NCBI RefSeq assembly: GCF_002871915.2 | Contig: NZ_CP126958.1 | Coordinates: 806,001 to 870,000 of the forward strand | Source: Aerococcus loyolae | Lineage (GTDB): Bacteria > Bacillota > Bacilli > Lactobacillales > Aerococcaceae | Direction: 5' to 3' | DNA: 64,000 nt | Part shown: positions 43,451-53,590 of the stretch, piece by piece | How positions within the stretch are numbered: the first letter of the stretch is position 1 | Layout of the letters: each line of letters starts with the position of its first letter | Made by a program: the position numbers and the translations under genes | The notes under the pieces: generated by a model | Databases searched by the model: none | What the model saw: the letters and a program-made list of their open reading frames with translations, nothing else | Told to the model about the DNA's origin: nothing

Positions 43451-44611
43451 ATGAATTTTATATATATTTCCCCATATTTTCCTCAAAATTTCCAAGAATT
43501 CGCAGTTAAACTTCATCAAAATGGTGCAACAGTATTAGGCATTGGGAGTGAGGCCTATGACATTCTACCGGCCTCCCTTAAAGAAGCTCTGACGGAATAT
43601 TACCGGGTGGACAATTTAGAAGATACTTTAGCTGTTAAGAAAGCAGTGGCCTTTTTCTTCCATAAATATGGTCCAATTGACCGGATAGAATCCCAAGAAG
43701 AATATTGGTTAGAACTAGATGCACAATTACGTGAGCAATTCAATATTGTTGGGATGAAACCTAAGGAACTGAAAAAAATAAAACACAAATCAGAAATGAA
43801 AAAATACTTTAAGAAGGCTAAGTGCCCAGTAGCCAAAGGGCGGTTAGTCAGAACCAAAGTTAGCCTGAAGCGGGCAGCTAAGGCCTTAGGTTATCCAGTT
43901 GTCTTAAAACCAGATGTTGGGGTAGGTGCTGGTAATACTTACCGGATTGATAATGATAATGACCTGGAAAAATTTGAAGCCCAATGGGACCATACGACGC
44001 CTTATTTTATGGAAGAGTTTATTGAAGGTGGGCAGTTGTGTACTTTTGATGGATTATTGGACCAAGAAGGAAATATTGTTTGGTATGGAAGTCTAACCTA
44101 TGAAGAACCAACCTTGGATTGGGTCAATGGTGACCGCGATGGGGTCTACTGGATTGAAAAAGAAGTAGATCCAAAACTCAAAGGAATTGGCGAAAATGTC
44201 GTTAAAGCCTTTGGAATTAAGGAGCGTTTCTTCCATATCGAATTCTTCCGGATGCCGGATAATTCTTATCTGGGTATTGAATATAATAACCGTGCTGTTG
44301 GTGGCTTTGGTCATGATGCCTATGACTACGCCCATAGTATCGACTTATATGATATGTATGCCAAGGTTGTTTTAGGCAAAGAAATTCCTGCTAACCCCAA
44401 TAATTCGCGCTATTGTGTGGTGACATTTAGACAGGCAGGTAAAAATTACCAACATTCAGTTGCTGACATTAAGGAACGCTATGCTAATGATGTTAAAGCA
44501 GTTAAAGACCTACCCAAGGTTTACCATGATTTGTTAGGTAGTCAGTTATTTGCTATTCTATGTGACAATGAGAATGAGCGTCAAGCAATTACGGATTACA
44601 TTCGCGCCTAG
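43451..44611 (+). CDS. ATP-grasp domain protein of unknown substrate
   Basis: The 386-residue protein has the ATP-grasp layout. An N-terminal Rossmann-like domain starts at MNFIYISPYFPQNF. The ATP-binding region contains YPVVLKPDVGVGAGNTYRI near residue 144 and FMEEFIEGGQ near residue 185. Metal-binding residues lie in FHIEFFR and LGIEYNNRAVGGFG near residue 275. The ATG at 43451 follows AAAGGAG; an earlier in-frame ATG at 43376 adds 25 unsupported residues. It stands alone between two strong terminators. Biotin carboxylase-like or peptide-ligase-like activity is possible. Confidence 0.75.
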   Translation: MNFIYISPYFPQNFQEFAVKLHQNGATVLGIGSEAYDILPASLKEALTEYYRVDNLEDTLAVKKAVAFFFHKYGPIDRIESQEEYWLELDAQLREQFNIVGMKPKELKKIKHKSEMKKYFKKAKCPVAKGRLVRTKVSLKRAAKALGYPVVLKPDVGVGAGNTYRIDNDNDLEKFEAQWDHTTPYFMEEFIEGGQLCTFDGLLDQEGNIVWYGSLTYEEPTLDWVNGDRDGVYWIEKEVDPKLKGIGENVVKAFGIKERFFHIEFFRMPDNSYLGIEYNNRAVGGFGHDAYDYAHSIDLYDMYAKVVLGKEIPANPNNSRYCVVTFRQAGKNYQHSVADIKERYANDVKAVKDLPKVYHDLLGSQLFAILCDNENERQAITDYIRA

Positions 44612-44647
44612 CCTCAGCTTATTCTTCCTAACTAGAAAAGAAAATAT

Positions 44648-44737
44648 AAGAGCTGGTTTCAAATGCAATGCCTTCAAAAGTTAGATACTTAGTCCGACTT
44701 AATGGAGCCACCGTAGAACACCAGCTCTTTTTTAATG
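44648..44737 (+). terminator. Long-loop terminator after the ATP-grasp gene
   Basis: AAGAGCTGGT (44648-44657) pairs with ACCAGCTCTT (44720-44729), followed by T residues. The 62-base loop is unusually long and may itself be folded. Confidence 0.6.
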
Positions 44738-44765
44738 AATTCTCTTTACTATTAAAAGTCAGAAA

Positions 44766-44795
44766 AACCCCCAAAGTAAGCTTGGGGGCTTTTAT
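44766..44795. terminator. Terminator between the ATP-grasp and PBP1 genes
   Basis: CCCCCAA (44768-44774) pairs with TTGGGGG (44782-44788). A T-run on the minus-strand side ends the PBP1 transcript. Confidence 0.85.
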
Positions 44796-44816
44796 CGTTA
44801 TTAGAGTTTCTAGACC

Positions 44817-47276
44817 TTAACTGGCATTAGGCAGTCCACTATCGCCTCCCGACCTGTAAATGGTCCGTCGACTATAACCTTCTCCTTGGCTATTTCCTGG
44901 ACTTACACTAGGTTCTCTTTGAGAGCTAGGTGTTTCTCTAGCTGGGTTTTGTAAACCAGATTCATTGCCTCGATCTGTGTTAGGTGCATCCTCTTTTGGA
45001 TAGGGTGAGGTCGAATCTTCAATCTCAGATAATTCACTATCTGAGTGACTTTCTTCCACTCTAGAATGACTACTTTCTTCGACTTGACTTTCACTCTCTC
45101 TTGAAATATAAGTTTCGACTTCTTCGCTACTTTCAGAGTAGGAATTGGAGTCAATATCGATGGTGGTTTGTCTGCCATAATTTTGCTTAAGTTCTTGATA
45201 CAATTCATTATTGACTAAGTCTCGTACACTATGACCAGCGCCTGGATTAGCTAAGCGGAGTGGTTTTGATCCAAATATTAAATCAACTGTGTGGACGGAG
45301 TCAGGTTGGGTCCAATCGCTACTTGGATTTCTACTTTCTAAGTGGTCCATTACTTGCCGGTATAGGCGATCCGCAATTTGTTGTTGAGCTCTTGTTAAGT
45401 AACCATTTTCCTGGTAAGGCTCATCATGCCCAGTCCATACTGTCACTGTATGGTTTTTGGTATAACCGCTGGCCCAGTGATCGGGGACAGCTCCGGCTGG
45501 AATATTCAATTGGCGAACTTGGTCATCCGTGTAATTGGTCGTCCCGGTTTTACCAGCCTCATGAATATTAGGATTATGAATCCAGGAAGATAAACCTGAT
45601 TTAAAGGTATCTTTTAAGACAGAGGTTAGCATGTAGGCCGTGGAATCTTTCATCGCTTCATGCGATTCACCTTGAACATCAACTTTTTCTCCGTCTGTAG
45701 TAATGAAGTAATCAACGGCTTTAGCTTCATTATATTGACCATTATTCCCCATTGCAGCATAGGCAACGCTTAGTTGTAAGGGAGTCATTTCCCCACCGAT
45801 AGCATTGGATTCAACCAGACCTTTGCCATCATTCAAAGTAATTCCTAATTTCTTTAGAAATTCGTCGGCACGTTCTGGACCAACATCTTGGAAGACTTTA
45901 ATAGCAGGGATATTTCTTGAGTTCTTCAGGGCTGTTCTTAAGGTCATAGTTCCTTGATATTGGCGGTCCCAGTTATAAACCTTGGTTCCACTTGAGTACT
46001 GATAAGGTTCATCTTTTTCAGTTTGACCTGGTGAATAATTTAAATATTCAAAGGCAGGCCCATAGGCAGATAAGGGTTTTATGGATGAACCGACACTACG
46101 ATTTAACTGAGTAGCCCGGTTAAGGCCCAATTGATTTTCTAAATGGCGACCACCAAATAGGGCAATGATATGACTATTGCTGGTATCTAGAACGGATACG
46201 GCTGTTTGAATATTATCATTATCGAAAAGTAAACCATTTGTATCTTCAGCAGTTTGATGTAGGAAAGTTTGTGCTTGCATATCTAGGTGAGTATAGACTT
46301 TTAAACCATCGGAGTAAAGGTCGTAACCTGCCGCCTTAACGTCGGCAGCGACTTGTTGAATGTAGGAGTCGAGCATCAATTTCTGTTGATTATTGGTATC
46401 AATCTGTTCGTTAAGGGGGAGTAAACCGTGATCGATCGGCTGGCTAATCGCCTCTTGGTACTCTTCTTGAGTAATGGTGTCATTATCTAACATGGTGTAG
46501 AGCACGGTATCGCGACGTTCTTTGGCCTTATCGGGATTATGGTAAGGATCGTATTCATTTGGCGCTTGCGGCATCCCGGCTAAAAGCGCGGTTTGATCTA
46601 GGGTTAGCTCAGTTAAAGGTTTGCCATAATAGATATTTGCAGCGGTACCAATACCGTAGACACCATTTGCCATATAAACCTTATTAATGTAGTATTCAAA
46701 AATTTCCTGTTTAGAAAATTGTGATTCTAATTGTAAAGCTAACCATAACTCTTGAACCTTTCTCTTATAGGTTCGATCCGATTCATTTGTAGAGAAAACC
46801 GATAGTTTCACTAATTGTTGGGTAAGGGTAGAACCCCCTTGGGCAATCCCACCTGCTCTTAGGTTTGCGAATAAAGAACCCATAATACGGATAGGGTCGA
46901 CACCGCGGTGTTTAAGAAAGCGGCGATCTTCTATTGAAGTCACTGCGTCAAAGGTTTCTTGAGAGATTTCATCGCCTTCTACGATAATCCGCTCATTTTG
47001 ACTGGTTTCAAAAACTTCGTTTCCTTGGTTATCGTATACTACAGAGGCCACAGAGCCTTGTAAATCGCCTTCACTAATTTTTGGTGCTTGGGCAATCCAG
47101 ACCAGGGCAATAATAGCTAAAATAATAAAGAGACTGCCCACAGCGCCAAGGCCAACCAGTAATATTTTCTGCCACAAGGGCCTATTGTTAAAATTATTAT
47201 TTTTTCTTTGTCGTGTCTTTTCCTCTTTATTTAAGCCAGAGGTGCGCCTTCTATTATGGGGATAATGAGTAGACAA
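44817..47276 (-). CDS. Class A penicillin-binding protein (PBP1A type)
   Basis: This bifunctional cell wall synthase joins glycan strands and cross-links peptides outside the membrane. It has a basic cytoplasmic N-terminus, one membrane helix (about residues 38-62), a GT51 glycosyltransferase domain with EDRRFLKHRGVD and QGGSTLTQQLVK, and a transpeptidase domain with SSIK, SRN and KTGTT motifs. The last 120 residues form a serine- and glutamate-rich low-complexity tail. The start is uncertain. I prefer TTG at 47276 (819 residues), six bases after AAGGAAGTG; the GTG at 47285 lies inside that site. It follows recU. Confidence 0.92.
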   Translation of the reverse strand: MSTHYPHNRRRTSGLNKEEKTRQRKNNNFNNRPLWQKILLVGLGAVGSLFIILAIIALVWIAQAPKISEGDLQGSVASVVYDNQGNEVFETSQNERIIVEGDEISQETFDAVTSIEDRRFLKHRGVDPIRIMGSLFANLRAGGIAQGGSTLTQQLVKLSVFSTNESDRTYKRKVQELWLALQLESQFSKQEIFEYYINKVYMANGVYGIGTAANIYYGKPLTELTLDQTALLAGMPQAPNEYDPYHNPDKAKERRDTVLYTMLDNDTITQEEYQEAISQPIDHGLLPLNEQIDTNNQQKLMLDSYIQQVAADVKAAGYDLYSDGLKVYTHLDMQAQTFLHQTAEDTNGLLFDNDNIQTAVSVLDTSNSHIIALFGGRHLENQLGLNRATQLNRSVGSSIKPLSAYGPAFEYLNYSPGQTEKDEPYQYSSGTKVYNWDRQYQGTMTLRTALKNSRNIPAIKVFQDVGPERADEFLKKLGITLNDGKGLVESNAIGGEMTPLQLSVAYAAMGNNGQYNEAKAVDYFITTDGEKVDVQGESHEAMKDSTAYMLTSVLKDTFKSGLSSWIHNPNIHEAGKTGTTNYTDDQVRQLNIPAGAVPDHWASGYTKNHTVTVWTGHDEPYQENGYLTRAQQQIADRLYRQVMDHLESRNPSSDWTQPDSVHTVDLIFGSKPLRLANPGAGHSVRDLVNNELYQELKQNYGRQTTIDIDSNSYSESSEEVETYISRESESQVEESSHSRVEESHSDSELSEIEDSTSPYPKEDAPNTDRGNESGLQNPARETPSSQREPSVSPGNSQGEGYSRRTIYRSGGDSGLPNAS

Positions 47277-47292
47277 AAGAGTCACTTCCTTT

Positions 47293-47901
47293 TTATTTGT
47301 TATTTTGTAAATACTTATCCAGAGCAGCTAAATAATCGAGGGGAGGCTGGTAGCCGATTTTAATCAAATAACCATGGCTTTCGATGCGTTTAAGACTAAT
47401 TGAAGCTTTTTGCCCCTCTTTAAAGGCTTGCCAGTCCTCTAATAAAGCACTAAGCGGGTATAGATAGCTTTGTGACAAGGTGGTGAAATGTAAGATAACA
47501 AAACTTATACCTCCTTGCTGACTACATTTTTCCATGTGTTTAATCTGATGGTCATGGAAGTTATTGAGGGGAAAACGGGTTTTTGTTTTCGTTTGCTTGG
47601 CTTCAAAATCAATATACCTGCCTTGGTAGACCCCATTATAATCAGTGGTTGAGGCTTGGCGGTAGTAGGCCTCCGTAATTTTAGCATGTTGGCGATTAGG
47701 GTAATCGACATGGACCACTTGAATAGGCGTTGGCTTTTTATGAATAACTGCCAAGTCATGAGATAAATACCAGGCATTGGAGTCATTTAACATGTCCTCC
47801 AGCAACATGCCCCTTTTAGCATAAATTGTCTTTGACTGACGTCTTGAATGCTTATTCAGCGAGAGAGCTTTATGGTATTTCTTCCCATTGGGATAATACA
47901 T
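47293..47901 (-). CDS. recU: Holliday junction resolvase RecU
   Basis: RecU cuts Holliday junctions in recombination and affects chromosome segregation. The 202-residue protein has the family start MYYPNGKKY, the N-terminal RGMLLEDMLN region and the metal-binding catalytic segment DYNGVYQGRYIDFEAKQT near residues 90-107. recU next to a class A PBP is a conserved Firmicutes pair. AGGAGG lies eight bases before the ATG. Confidence 0.95.
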   Translation of the reverse strand: MYYPNGKKYHKALSLNKHSRRQSKTIYAKRGMLLEDMLNDSNAWYLSHDLAVIHKKPTPIQVVHVDYPNRQHAKITEAYYRQASTTDYNGVYQGRYIDFEAKQTKTKTRFPLNNFHDHQIKHMEKCSQQGGISFVILHFTTLSQSYLYPLSALLEDWQAFKEGQKASISLKRIESHGYLIKIGYQPPLDYLAALDKYLQNNK

Positions 47902-48089
47902 GACCTACCTCCTCTCAAACCATTAATTTATTATAGCAAAAATTGGCATTATTAAGAGAAATACATCCTCTATTTAATATAATTATAATATAGGCAATCT
48001 TTTTATCAAAGCACAGTATTGATATGCATCTAAAGATATTAAAGACTAGCTTGTAAAATTGCAATGGATAAGAATTATTTTGCGATAAA

Positions 48090-48119
48090 TTGGACAAAGC
48101 CCCGGAATTAGTGTAATAT
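48090..48119 (+). promoter_or_regulatory. Predicted promoter of tig
   Basis: TTGGAC (48090-48095) and TAATAT (48114-48119) are 18 bases apart, about 75 bases before the tig ATG. A short palindrome (about 48132-48154, GATTAATC/GGATTAAT) follows in the leader. Confidence 0.5.
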
Positions 48120-48193
48120 ATCTGAACGTGTAGATTAATCTTAAGGATTAATTCTTGATTTAGAAATTTATTTATAGTTAGGGGAATGACCGC

Positions 48194-49474
48194 ATGTCAG
48201 TAAAATTTGAAGAAACAGCGACAAATGAAGGTGTTTTACACTTTACCGTTTCTAAAGAAGATGCTCAAAAAGCTTTAAAACAAGCATATAACCGGGTTAA
48301 AGGAAAAGTTAATATTCCTGGTTTCCGTAAGGGGAAAGTGTCTTACCCAGTTTTTGTTAAAATGATTGGTGAAGAAGCATTATATGAAGATGCTTTAAAC
48401 TATGCCTTACCACAAGCTTACGCTAATGCCGTAAAAGAAGCTGATTTGGATGTTGTAGGCCAACCTAAATTTGATGTAGAAAAAATGCACAAGGGTGGTT
48501 CTTGGGAATTAAAAGCTGAAGTAGCAACCAAGCCATCAGTTTCTTTAGGCGATTACAAGGACTTAACTGTTGATAAACAAGACCGTGAAGTTACTGATGA
48601 AGATGTAGATAACCGCTTGAAACAAGCCCAAGAAAACTTAGCAGAACTTTCCATTAAAGAAGGAGAAGCTCAAGAAGGCGACACCGTAGTGATTGACTAT
48701 GAAGGTTCTGTCGATGGGGAAAACTTTGCCGGGGGTAGCGCAGAAAATCACTCCCTGGAATTAGGATCAAATTCCTTTATTCCTGGCTTTGAAGACCAAT
48801 TAGTGGGTTCAAAATCTGGAGATGAAGTAGAAGTAAAAGTCACTTTCCCAGAAGAATACCACGCTGAAGATCTAGCTGGTCAAGACGCTATTTTTAAAGT
48901 GAAAGTTCATGAAGTAAAAGAAAAATCAGTTCCAGAACTCGATGATGAGTTTGCTAAAGATGTGGATGACGAGGTTGAAAGCCTAGACGAATTGAAGGCT
49001 AAGTATCGTGAACAACTTCAAGCAGCTAAAGACCAACAAGCTGATGAACAAGTGGAAGACCAAGCAATTCGTCAAGCTGTCGACAACGCTGAATTTTCTT
49101 CTGTTCCTCAAGCAATGATCGATGAAGAAGTTAACCGTCAACTAGACCACTACTTGAATGAAATGCAACGTCAAGGGATTAGCCCTGAAATGTTCTATCA
49201 ATTAACTGGTACTTCTGAAGAAGACTTACGTCAACAATTTGCTGAAGATGCCGATACTCGGGTGAAAACCAATTTATTATTAGAACAAATCATTGCTGAA
49301 GAAAACATTGAAGTGAGTGAAGAGGATATTGCTAAGGAAATTGAAAACCTAGCAGAAACCTATAATATGGAAGTTGAAGCCGTTAAGAACGTGGTCACTG
49401 AAGATATGCTCAAACATGACATTGAATTAAAACAAGCCATGAACTTAATTACTTCGACAGCTAAAGAAAAATAA
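48194..49474 (+). CDS. tig: Trigger factor
   Basis: This ribosome-bound chaperone and prolyl isomerase assists nascent chains. The 426-residue protein has the ribosome-binding signature GFRKGK near residues 43-48, the central FKBP-type domain (about residues 150-240, with [14 protein letters not shown] and [11 protein letters not shown]) and an acidic helical C-terminal domain. clpX follows after a terminator, the usual tig-clpX neighbourhood. Confidence 0.97.
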   Translation: MSVKFEETATNEGVLHFTVSKEDAQKALKQAYNRVKGKVNIPGFRKGKVSYPVFVKMIGEEALYEDALNYALPQAYANAVKEADLDVVGQPKFDVEKMHKGGSWELKAEVATKPSVSLGDYKDLTVDKQDREVTDEDVDNRLKQAQENLAELSIKEGEAQEGDTVVIDYEGSVDGENFAGGSAENHSLELGSNSFIPGFEDQLVGSKSGDEVEVKVTFPEEYHAEDLAGQDAIFKVKVHEVKEKSVPELDDEFAKDVDDEVESLDELKAKYREQLQAAKDQQADEQVEDQAIRQAVDNAEFSSVPQAMIDEEVNRQLDHYLNEMQRQGISPEMFYQLTGTSEEDLRQQFAEDADTRVKTNLLLEQIIAEENIEVSEEDIAKEIENLAETYNMEVEAVKNVVTEDMLKHDIELKQAMNLITSTAKEK

Positions 49475-49507
49475 TCTGAACAGCTATTTAAAAAATAGGT
49501 CAGAAAT

Positions 49508-49548
49508 CGAGTGGGAGGTCGCATTAATTGACTTCACACTCGTTTTTT
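49508..49548 (+). terminator. Terminator between tig and clpX
   Basis: CGAGTG and GAGGTC (49508-49520) pair with GACTTC and CACTCG (49530-49542), followed by six T residues. Confidence 0.8.
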
Positions 49549-49586
49549 GTCACAATACATTAGATAGAGAAGGAGGAATGCGTAGA

Positions 49587-50843
49587 ATGTTTAATGACGA
49601 TAACGATAGCAATATCCATTGTTCCTTTTGTGGAAAGTCACAAGACCAAGTGACCAAGTTAATTGCAGGACCGGATGTTTATATCTGTGATGAATGTGTG
49701 AAACTCTGTCAAGAAATTATTGAAGATGACTTAAACGTTCAATCAGATAACCAAGAGTTTATCGTGAACCCTCCTAAGCCAACTGAAATCCGTCAGATTT
49801 TGGATGATTACGTGATTGGACAAACAGATGCCAAAAAGGCTTTATCTGTGGCCGTTTATAATCACTATAAACGTATTAACAGCAACCAAATTAAGAATCA
49901 AGACGAAGATAATGTAGAATTACAAAAAAGTAATATCTTATTAGTTGGTCCAACTGGTTCAGGGAAAACTTATTTAGCTCAAACTCTAGCCCGCATATTG
50001 AAAGTACCCTTTGCTATCGCGGATGCCACGAGTTTAACTGAAGCAGGTTATGTTGGAGAGGACGTTGAGAATATTCTCTTAAAACTGCTACAAGCAGCTG
50101 ATTTTGATGTGGATAAAGCTCAACAAGGTATTATTTATATTGATGAAATTGATAAGATAGCAACTAAAGCGGAAAATGTTTCTATTACCCGCGATGTGAG
50201 TGGTGAAGGGGTTCAACAGGCCCTCCTGAAAATTTTAGAAGGAACGGTTGCTAATGTTCCTCCTCAAGGTGGACGTAAACATCCTCATCAAGAGTTCATT
50301 CAAATCGATACTACTAATATCCTATTTATTGTAGGTGGGGCTTTCGATGGCATTGAGAATATCATTAAGGAACGTACTGGCCATAAAGTAATTGGTTTTC
50401 AAGCAACTAAGACGACAAAAGCTGAAAAGCATGACCTCATGACACAGGTGATTCCTGAAGACTTACAAAAATATGGCTTGATTCCGGAATTTATTGGGCG
50501 CTTACCTATTATTGCTAGTTTAGATGAGTTGAATGAGGAAGACTTGGAACGTATCCTGACAGAACCTAAGAATGCTTTGATTAAGCAATATAAGCAGTTA
50601 TTAGCCATGGATAATGTTCAGTTAGACTTTACTGATGATTCCTTACGGGCGATTGCTCAAAAAGCTATTGACCGTAAAACTGGGGCGCGGGGATTAAGGT
50701 CCATTATTGAAGAATCGATGTTAGAAGTGATGTATGATATTCCTAGTCGTGAAGATGTTTCAAAGGTTATCATTACTGAAGATGTCGTTAAAGATCATGC
50801 AAGTCCCGAACTCTATGACCAAGATGGTCAGTTAATTGCCTAA
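49587..50843 (+). CDS. clpX: ClpX ATP-dependent unfoldase
   Basis: ClpX recognises and unfolds substrates for ClpP. The 418-residue protein has a four-cysteine zinc domain at the N-terminus ([15 protein letters not shown]). It has Walker A GPTGSGKT near residue 122, Walker [11 protein letters not shown], the pore loop region GYVGEDVE, and GARGLRSI in the small domain. I prefer the ATG at 49587 because GGAGG lies at a good distance; the ATG at 49578 nearly touches it. Confidence 0.96.
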   Translation: MFNDDNDSNIHCSFCGKSQDQVTKLIAGPDVYICDECVKLCQEIIEDDLNVQSDNQEFIVNPPKPTEIRQILDDYVIGQTDAKKALSVAVYNHYKRINSNQIKNQDEDNVELQKSNILLVGPTGSGKTYLAQTLARILKVPFAIADATSLTEAGYVGEDVENILLKLLQAADFDVDKAQQGIIYIDEIDKIATKAENVSITRDVSGEGVQQALLKILEGTVANVPPQGGRKHPHQEFIQIDTTNILFIVGGAFDGIENIIKERTGHKVIGFQATKTTKAEKHDLMTQVIPEDLQKYGLIPEFIGRLPIIASLDELNEEDLERILTEPKNALIKQYKQLLAMDNVQLDFTDDSLRAIAQKAIDRKTGARGLRSIIEESMLEVMYDIPSREDVSKVIITEDVVKDHASPELYDQDGQLIA

Positions 50844-50855
50844 TGAATTAATTGA

Positions 50856-50887
50856 AGAGGGGCTGTGACAAGAGTCACAGCCTCTTT
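50856..50887 (+). terminator. Terminator after clpX
   Basis: AGAGGGGCTGTGAC pairs with GTCACAGCCTCTTT around a short loop. It is of the same AGAGGCTG family as other terminators here. Confidence 0.85.
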
Positions 50888-51009
50888 CTCAATGCAGTCC
50901 CTTATTTAAGCAAGTCATAAGACACCTAAATTTGTAATATATTTAGGAAAATTTACTTTTAAAAATATTAAGCTCACCTAAGTCTGTTTTATTACGTAAG
51001 GAGCACCTC

Positions 51010-51612
51010 ATGATACAAGCACAGAATATTGAATTTATGCTAAGCGCCGCCAGTCCTAAACAATACCCAGTCCCTGACCGCCCAGAAATTGCTTTAGCTG
51101 GCCGGTCCAATGTGGGAAAGAGCAGTTTCATTAATACCATGACTAACCATAAAAAGATTGCTCGTATTTCCAGTAAGCCTGGGAAGACCCAACAGTTAAA
51201 TTATTATAATCTTGATAATAGTCTTTACTTAGTTGATGTTCCTGGCTATGGATACGCAAAAGTAAGTAAAACGGAGCGAAGCCGCTGGCAAAAGCAACTG
51301 GCAGATTATTTTATCCAACGAGAAAATTTAGAAGCTGTCTTTCTTTTGGTAGATTTTAGACACCGCCCCAGTAAAGATGATATCAATATGAAAGATTTTC
51401 TTGACCAGTGTCAGGTACCGTATTTTATTATTGCGACTAAGGCGGATAAAGTGAAGAAAAACCAATGGCAAAACCACCTACGTTCTATAAAAGAAGATTT
51501 AGACTTGGTAACTGAAGATCAAATTTTACCTTATTCATCTGCCAACCGTGAGGGTCGTGATGAGGCATGGGAAGTCATCAATGCCTTATTGGCTGGAGAC
51601 TATGACGAATAG
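51010..51612 (+). CDS. engB: Ribosome biogenesis GTPase EngB
   Basis: This small GTPase (YsxC/YihA) acts in 50S subunit assembly. The 200-residue protein has G1 GRSNVGKSS near residue 32, the threonine-containing switch I with KPGKTQQLN, G3 DVPGYG, G4 TKAD and G5 SSANREG. The clpX-engB order is conserved in Firmicutes. TAAGGAG precedes the ATG. Confidence 0.96.
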   Translation: MIQAQNIEFMLSAASPKQYPVPDRPEIALAGRSNVGKSSFINTMTNHKKIARISSKPGKTQQLNYYNLDNSLYLVDVPGYGYAKVSKTERSRWQKQLADYFIQRENLEAVFLLVDFRHRPSKDDINMKDFLDQCQVPYFIIATKADKVKKNQWQNHLRSIKEDLDLVTEDQILPYSSANREGRDEAWEVINALLAGDYDE

Positions 51613-51656
51613 CTATCCTTTGAAATGAAATATCTAACAATATTTCCGCTCTTATC

Positions 51657-51685
51657 TTGCATTCAAAAATTATCTTCACTATAAT
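51657..51685 (+). promoter_or_regulatory. Predicted promoter of dnaG-rpoD
   Basis: TTGCAT (51657-51662) and a perfect TATAAT (51680-51685) are 17 bases apart, 40 bases before dnaG. Confidence 0.7.
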
Positions 51686-51724
51686 TTACTCTGATATAGC
51701 CAGTGGAGAAAGTGGGGGGATATA

Positions 51725-53590
51725 ATGGCCTATATACCGGAGGAAGTTATTGATCAGGTCCGCCAAAATGTTGACATTTTAGATATTATTGGTCAGTTTG
51801 TTGATCTTCAAAAGCGAGGAAAAAATTACTTTGGCAAGTGCCCCTTTCACGATGAAAACACGCCCTCATTTACAGTAGAAGCTAATAAGCAATTTTATAA
51901 GTGTTTCTCCTGTGGTAAAGGTGGCAATGTCTTTAATTTTCTAATGGATTTAGAAGGGTATAGCTTTCCTCAAGCTGTAAAAGAAGTGGCTCAATTAGCT
52001 AATCTTAAGTTGGACTTTAATTTTGACCAGCTAGACCAAGGAAACAGTGTCCGTCAGTATAATGAAGAAGAGCAAACGCTTATCGATATCCACGAAGAGC
52101 TGGCAAATTTATACCATTATTTATTAATGAATACCAAAGCTGGGCACCAAGCTTTGGCCTATTTAGAAGACCGAGGCTTAAAATCGGAAACTCTAGTCCA
52201 ATATCACATTGGTTGGTCTCCCTACGATGGCCAGTTAACTTTCAACCATGTAAAAAACAAGGGCTATGACAGTGAAGCAATTGTAGCTAGTGGCATTTTT
52301 GTGGGTGAGGGTCCGGAAAAAATCGATCGCTTTAAAGGACGTATTGTATTTCCCTTACGTGATAAATTCGGTCATGTTTTGGGCTTCTCAGGAAGAATTC
52401 TTGAAGCCGATAGTGCAAATTCGCAGGCTAAATACCTAAACAGTCCAGAAACAGCGATTTTTCAAAAAAATAATTTTCTATTTAACCTTGATTTAGCCCA
52501 AGACAGCATTCGCAAGGAAAAGGAAATTATTCTTTTTGAAGGCTTTATGGATGTCATTCATTCCTACCAGGCCGGGGTCAAACATGGCGTCGCTTCTTTA
52601 GGAACCAGTTTAACTGATCGTCAGATTCAAGTCCTCTACCGCAGCTCACGACAACTTTTGCTTGCCTATGATGGTGACAAACCTGGTTTAAAGGCTAGCA
52701 AGCGGGCACTTGAACACTTAGCCCAGCAAAGTCCTAGTATGCGAGTTAACTTGCTTATGTTTCCAAGTGGGATGGATCCTGATGAATTTATTGGTCGCTA
52801 TGGTGAACAGCGCTACCAGCAATTTATCCAAGAGCAAAGAATGACACCGATTGCCTTCTATCGGCATTATTATCAGCAAGAATTTTCTTTAGCTACGGAC
52901 CAGGGTAAGATCCAATACATCAAGGCCATGCTAGCTGTTATTAGCCGCTTATCTTCCACTATTGAGCAAGATGTCTACTTACAGGAATTGAGTGAAGACA
53001 CTGGGGTAGATAAACGTTCGCTTCAAGCCCAACTTCACTTTGAGCAGGAAACAGGTCAACAAGAGGAGCAGTTTTCTGAAGTTAGCCGCGAGAAAGCAGA
53101 AGTCCAACTGGATAAATTCCCTTTAAAAAAATATTCCAGTTTACAGCGCTTTGAGTTACAATTACTTAACCGCCTACTAACTTCTGAGAATGCTTGGTAT
53201 TTAATCAAAAATATTGATGAAAATTTTCATTTTGAAAGTAGTAGTTTTGAAAGTGTCTATCTTTTACTATGGGCCTACCGGCAAAGAGAAGGAGAAAGCA
53301 TTGATATTGGAAATTTTTATCAGTCCCTTCGCTCTGATGCTGATAGGCGGATCGTTATTGACGCTCAGGCAATGAATCTTCCTCCTGAGTGTACTGGCCA
53401 GGAAATTAGCGATTTAATTTATCAAATAAAAGATAAGAGTCACTATCAGGATCAAATTAGGCAGATCAACCAGGATATAGCGGATGCCAAGCAAATTAAT
53501 GATTATGCTAAAATCAGTGATTTAAACCAACAAAGAATACACATATTGCGACAAATGAAACTGTCAAAAAAGAAGTCAGGAGAGATTTAA
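51725..53590 (+). CDS. dnaG: DNA primase
   Basis: DnaG makes RNA primers for DNA replication. The 621-residue protein has the zinc-binding CHC2 motif (CPFHDENTPSF, CFSCGKGG near residues 40-68), the primase core with KFKGRIVFPL-type FKGRIVFPLRDKFG, the Toprim motifs EGFMD and AYDGDKPG, and a C-terminal helicase-binding region. rpoD follows without a gap. The usual rpsU of the macromolecular-synthesis operon is not present upstream. Confidence 0.96.
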   Translation: MAYIPEEVIDQVRQNVDILDIIGQFVDLQKRGKNYFGKCPFHDENTPSFTVEANKQFYKCFSCGKGGNVFNFLMDLEGYSFPQAVKEVAQLANLKLDFNFDQLDQGNSVRQYNEEEQTLIDIHEELANLYHYLLMNTKAGHQALAYLEDRGLKSETLVQYHIGWSPYDGQLTFNHVKNKGYDSEAIVASGIFVGEGPEKIDRFKGRIVFPLRDKFGHVLGFSGRILEADSANSQAKYLNSPETAIFQKNNFLFNLDLAQDSIRKEKEIILFEGFMDVIHSYQAGVKHGVASLGTSLTDRQIQVLYRSSRQLLLAYDGDKPGLKASKRALEHLAQQSPSMRVNLLMFPSGMDPDEFIGRYGEQRYQQFIQEQRMTPIAFYRHYYQQEFSLATDQGKIQYIKAMLAVISRLSSTIEQDVYLQELSEDTGVDKRSLQAQLHFEQETGQQEEQFSEVSREKAEVQLDKFPLKKYSSLQRFELQLLNRLLTSENAWYLIKNIDENFHFESSSFESVYLLLWAYRQREGESIDIGNFYQSLRSDADRRIVIDAQAMNLPPECTGQEISDLIYQIKDKSHYQDQIRQINQDIADAKQINDYAKISDLNQQRIHILRQMKLSKKKSGEI

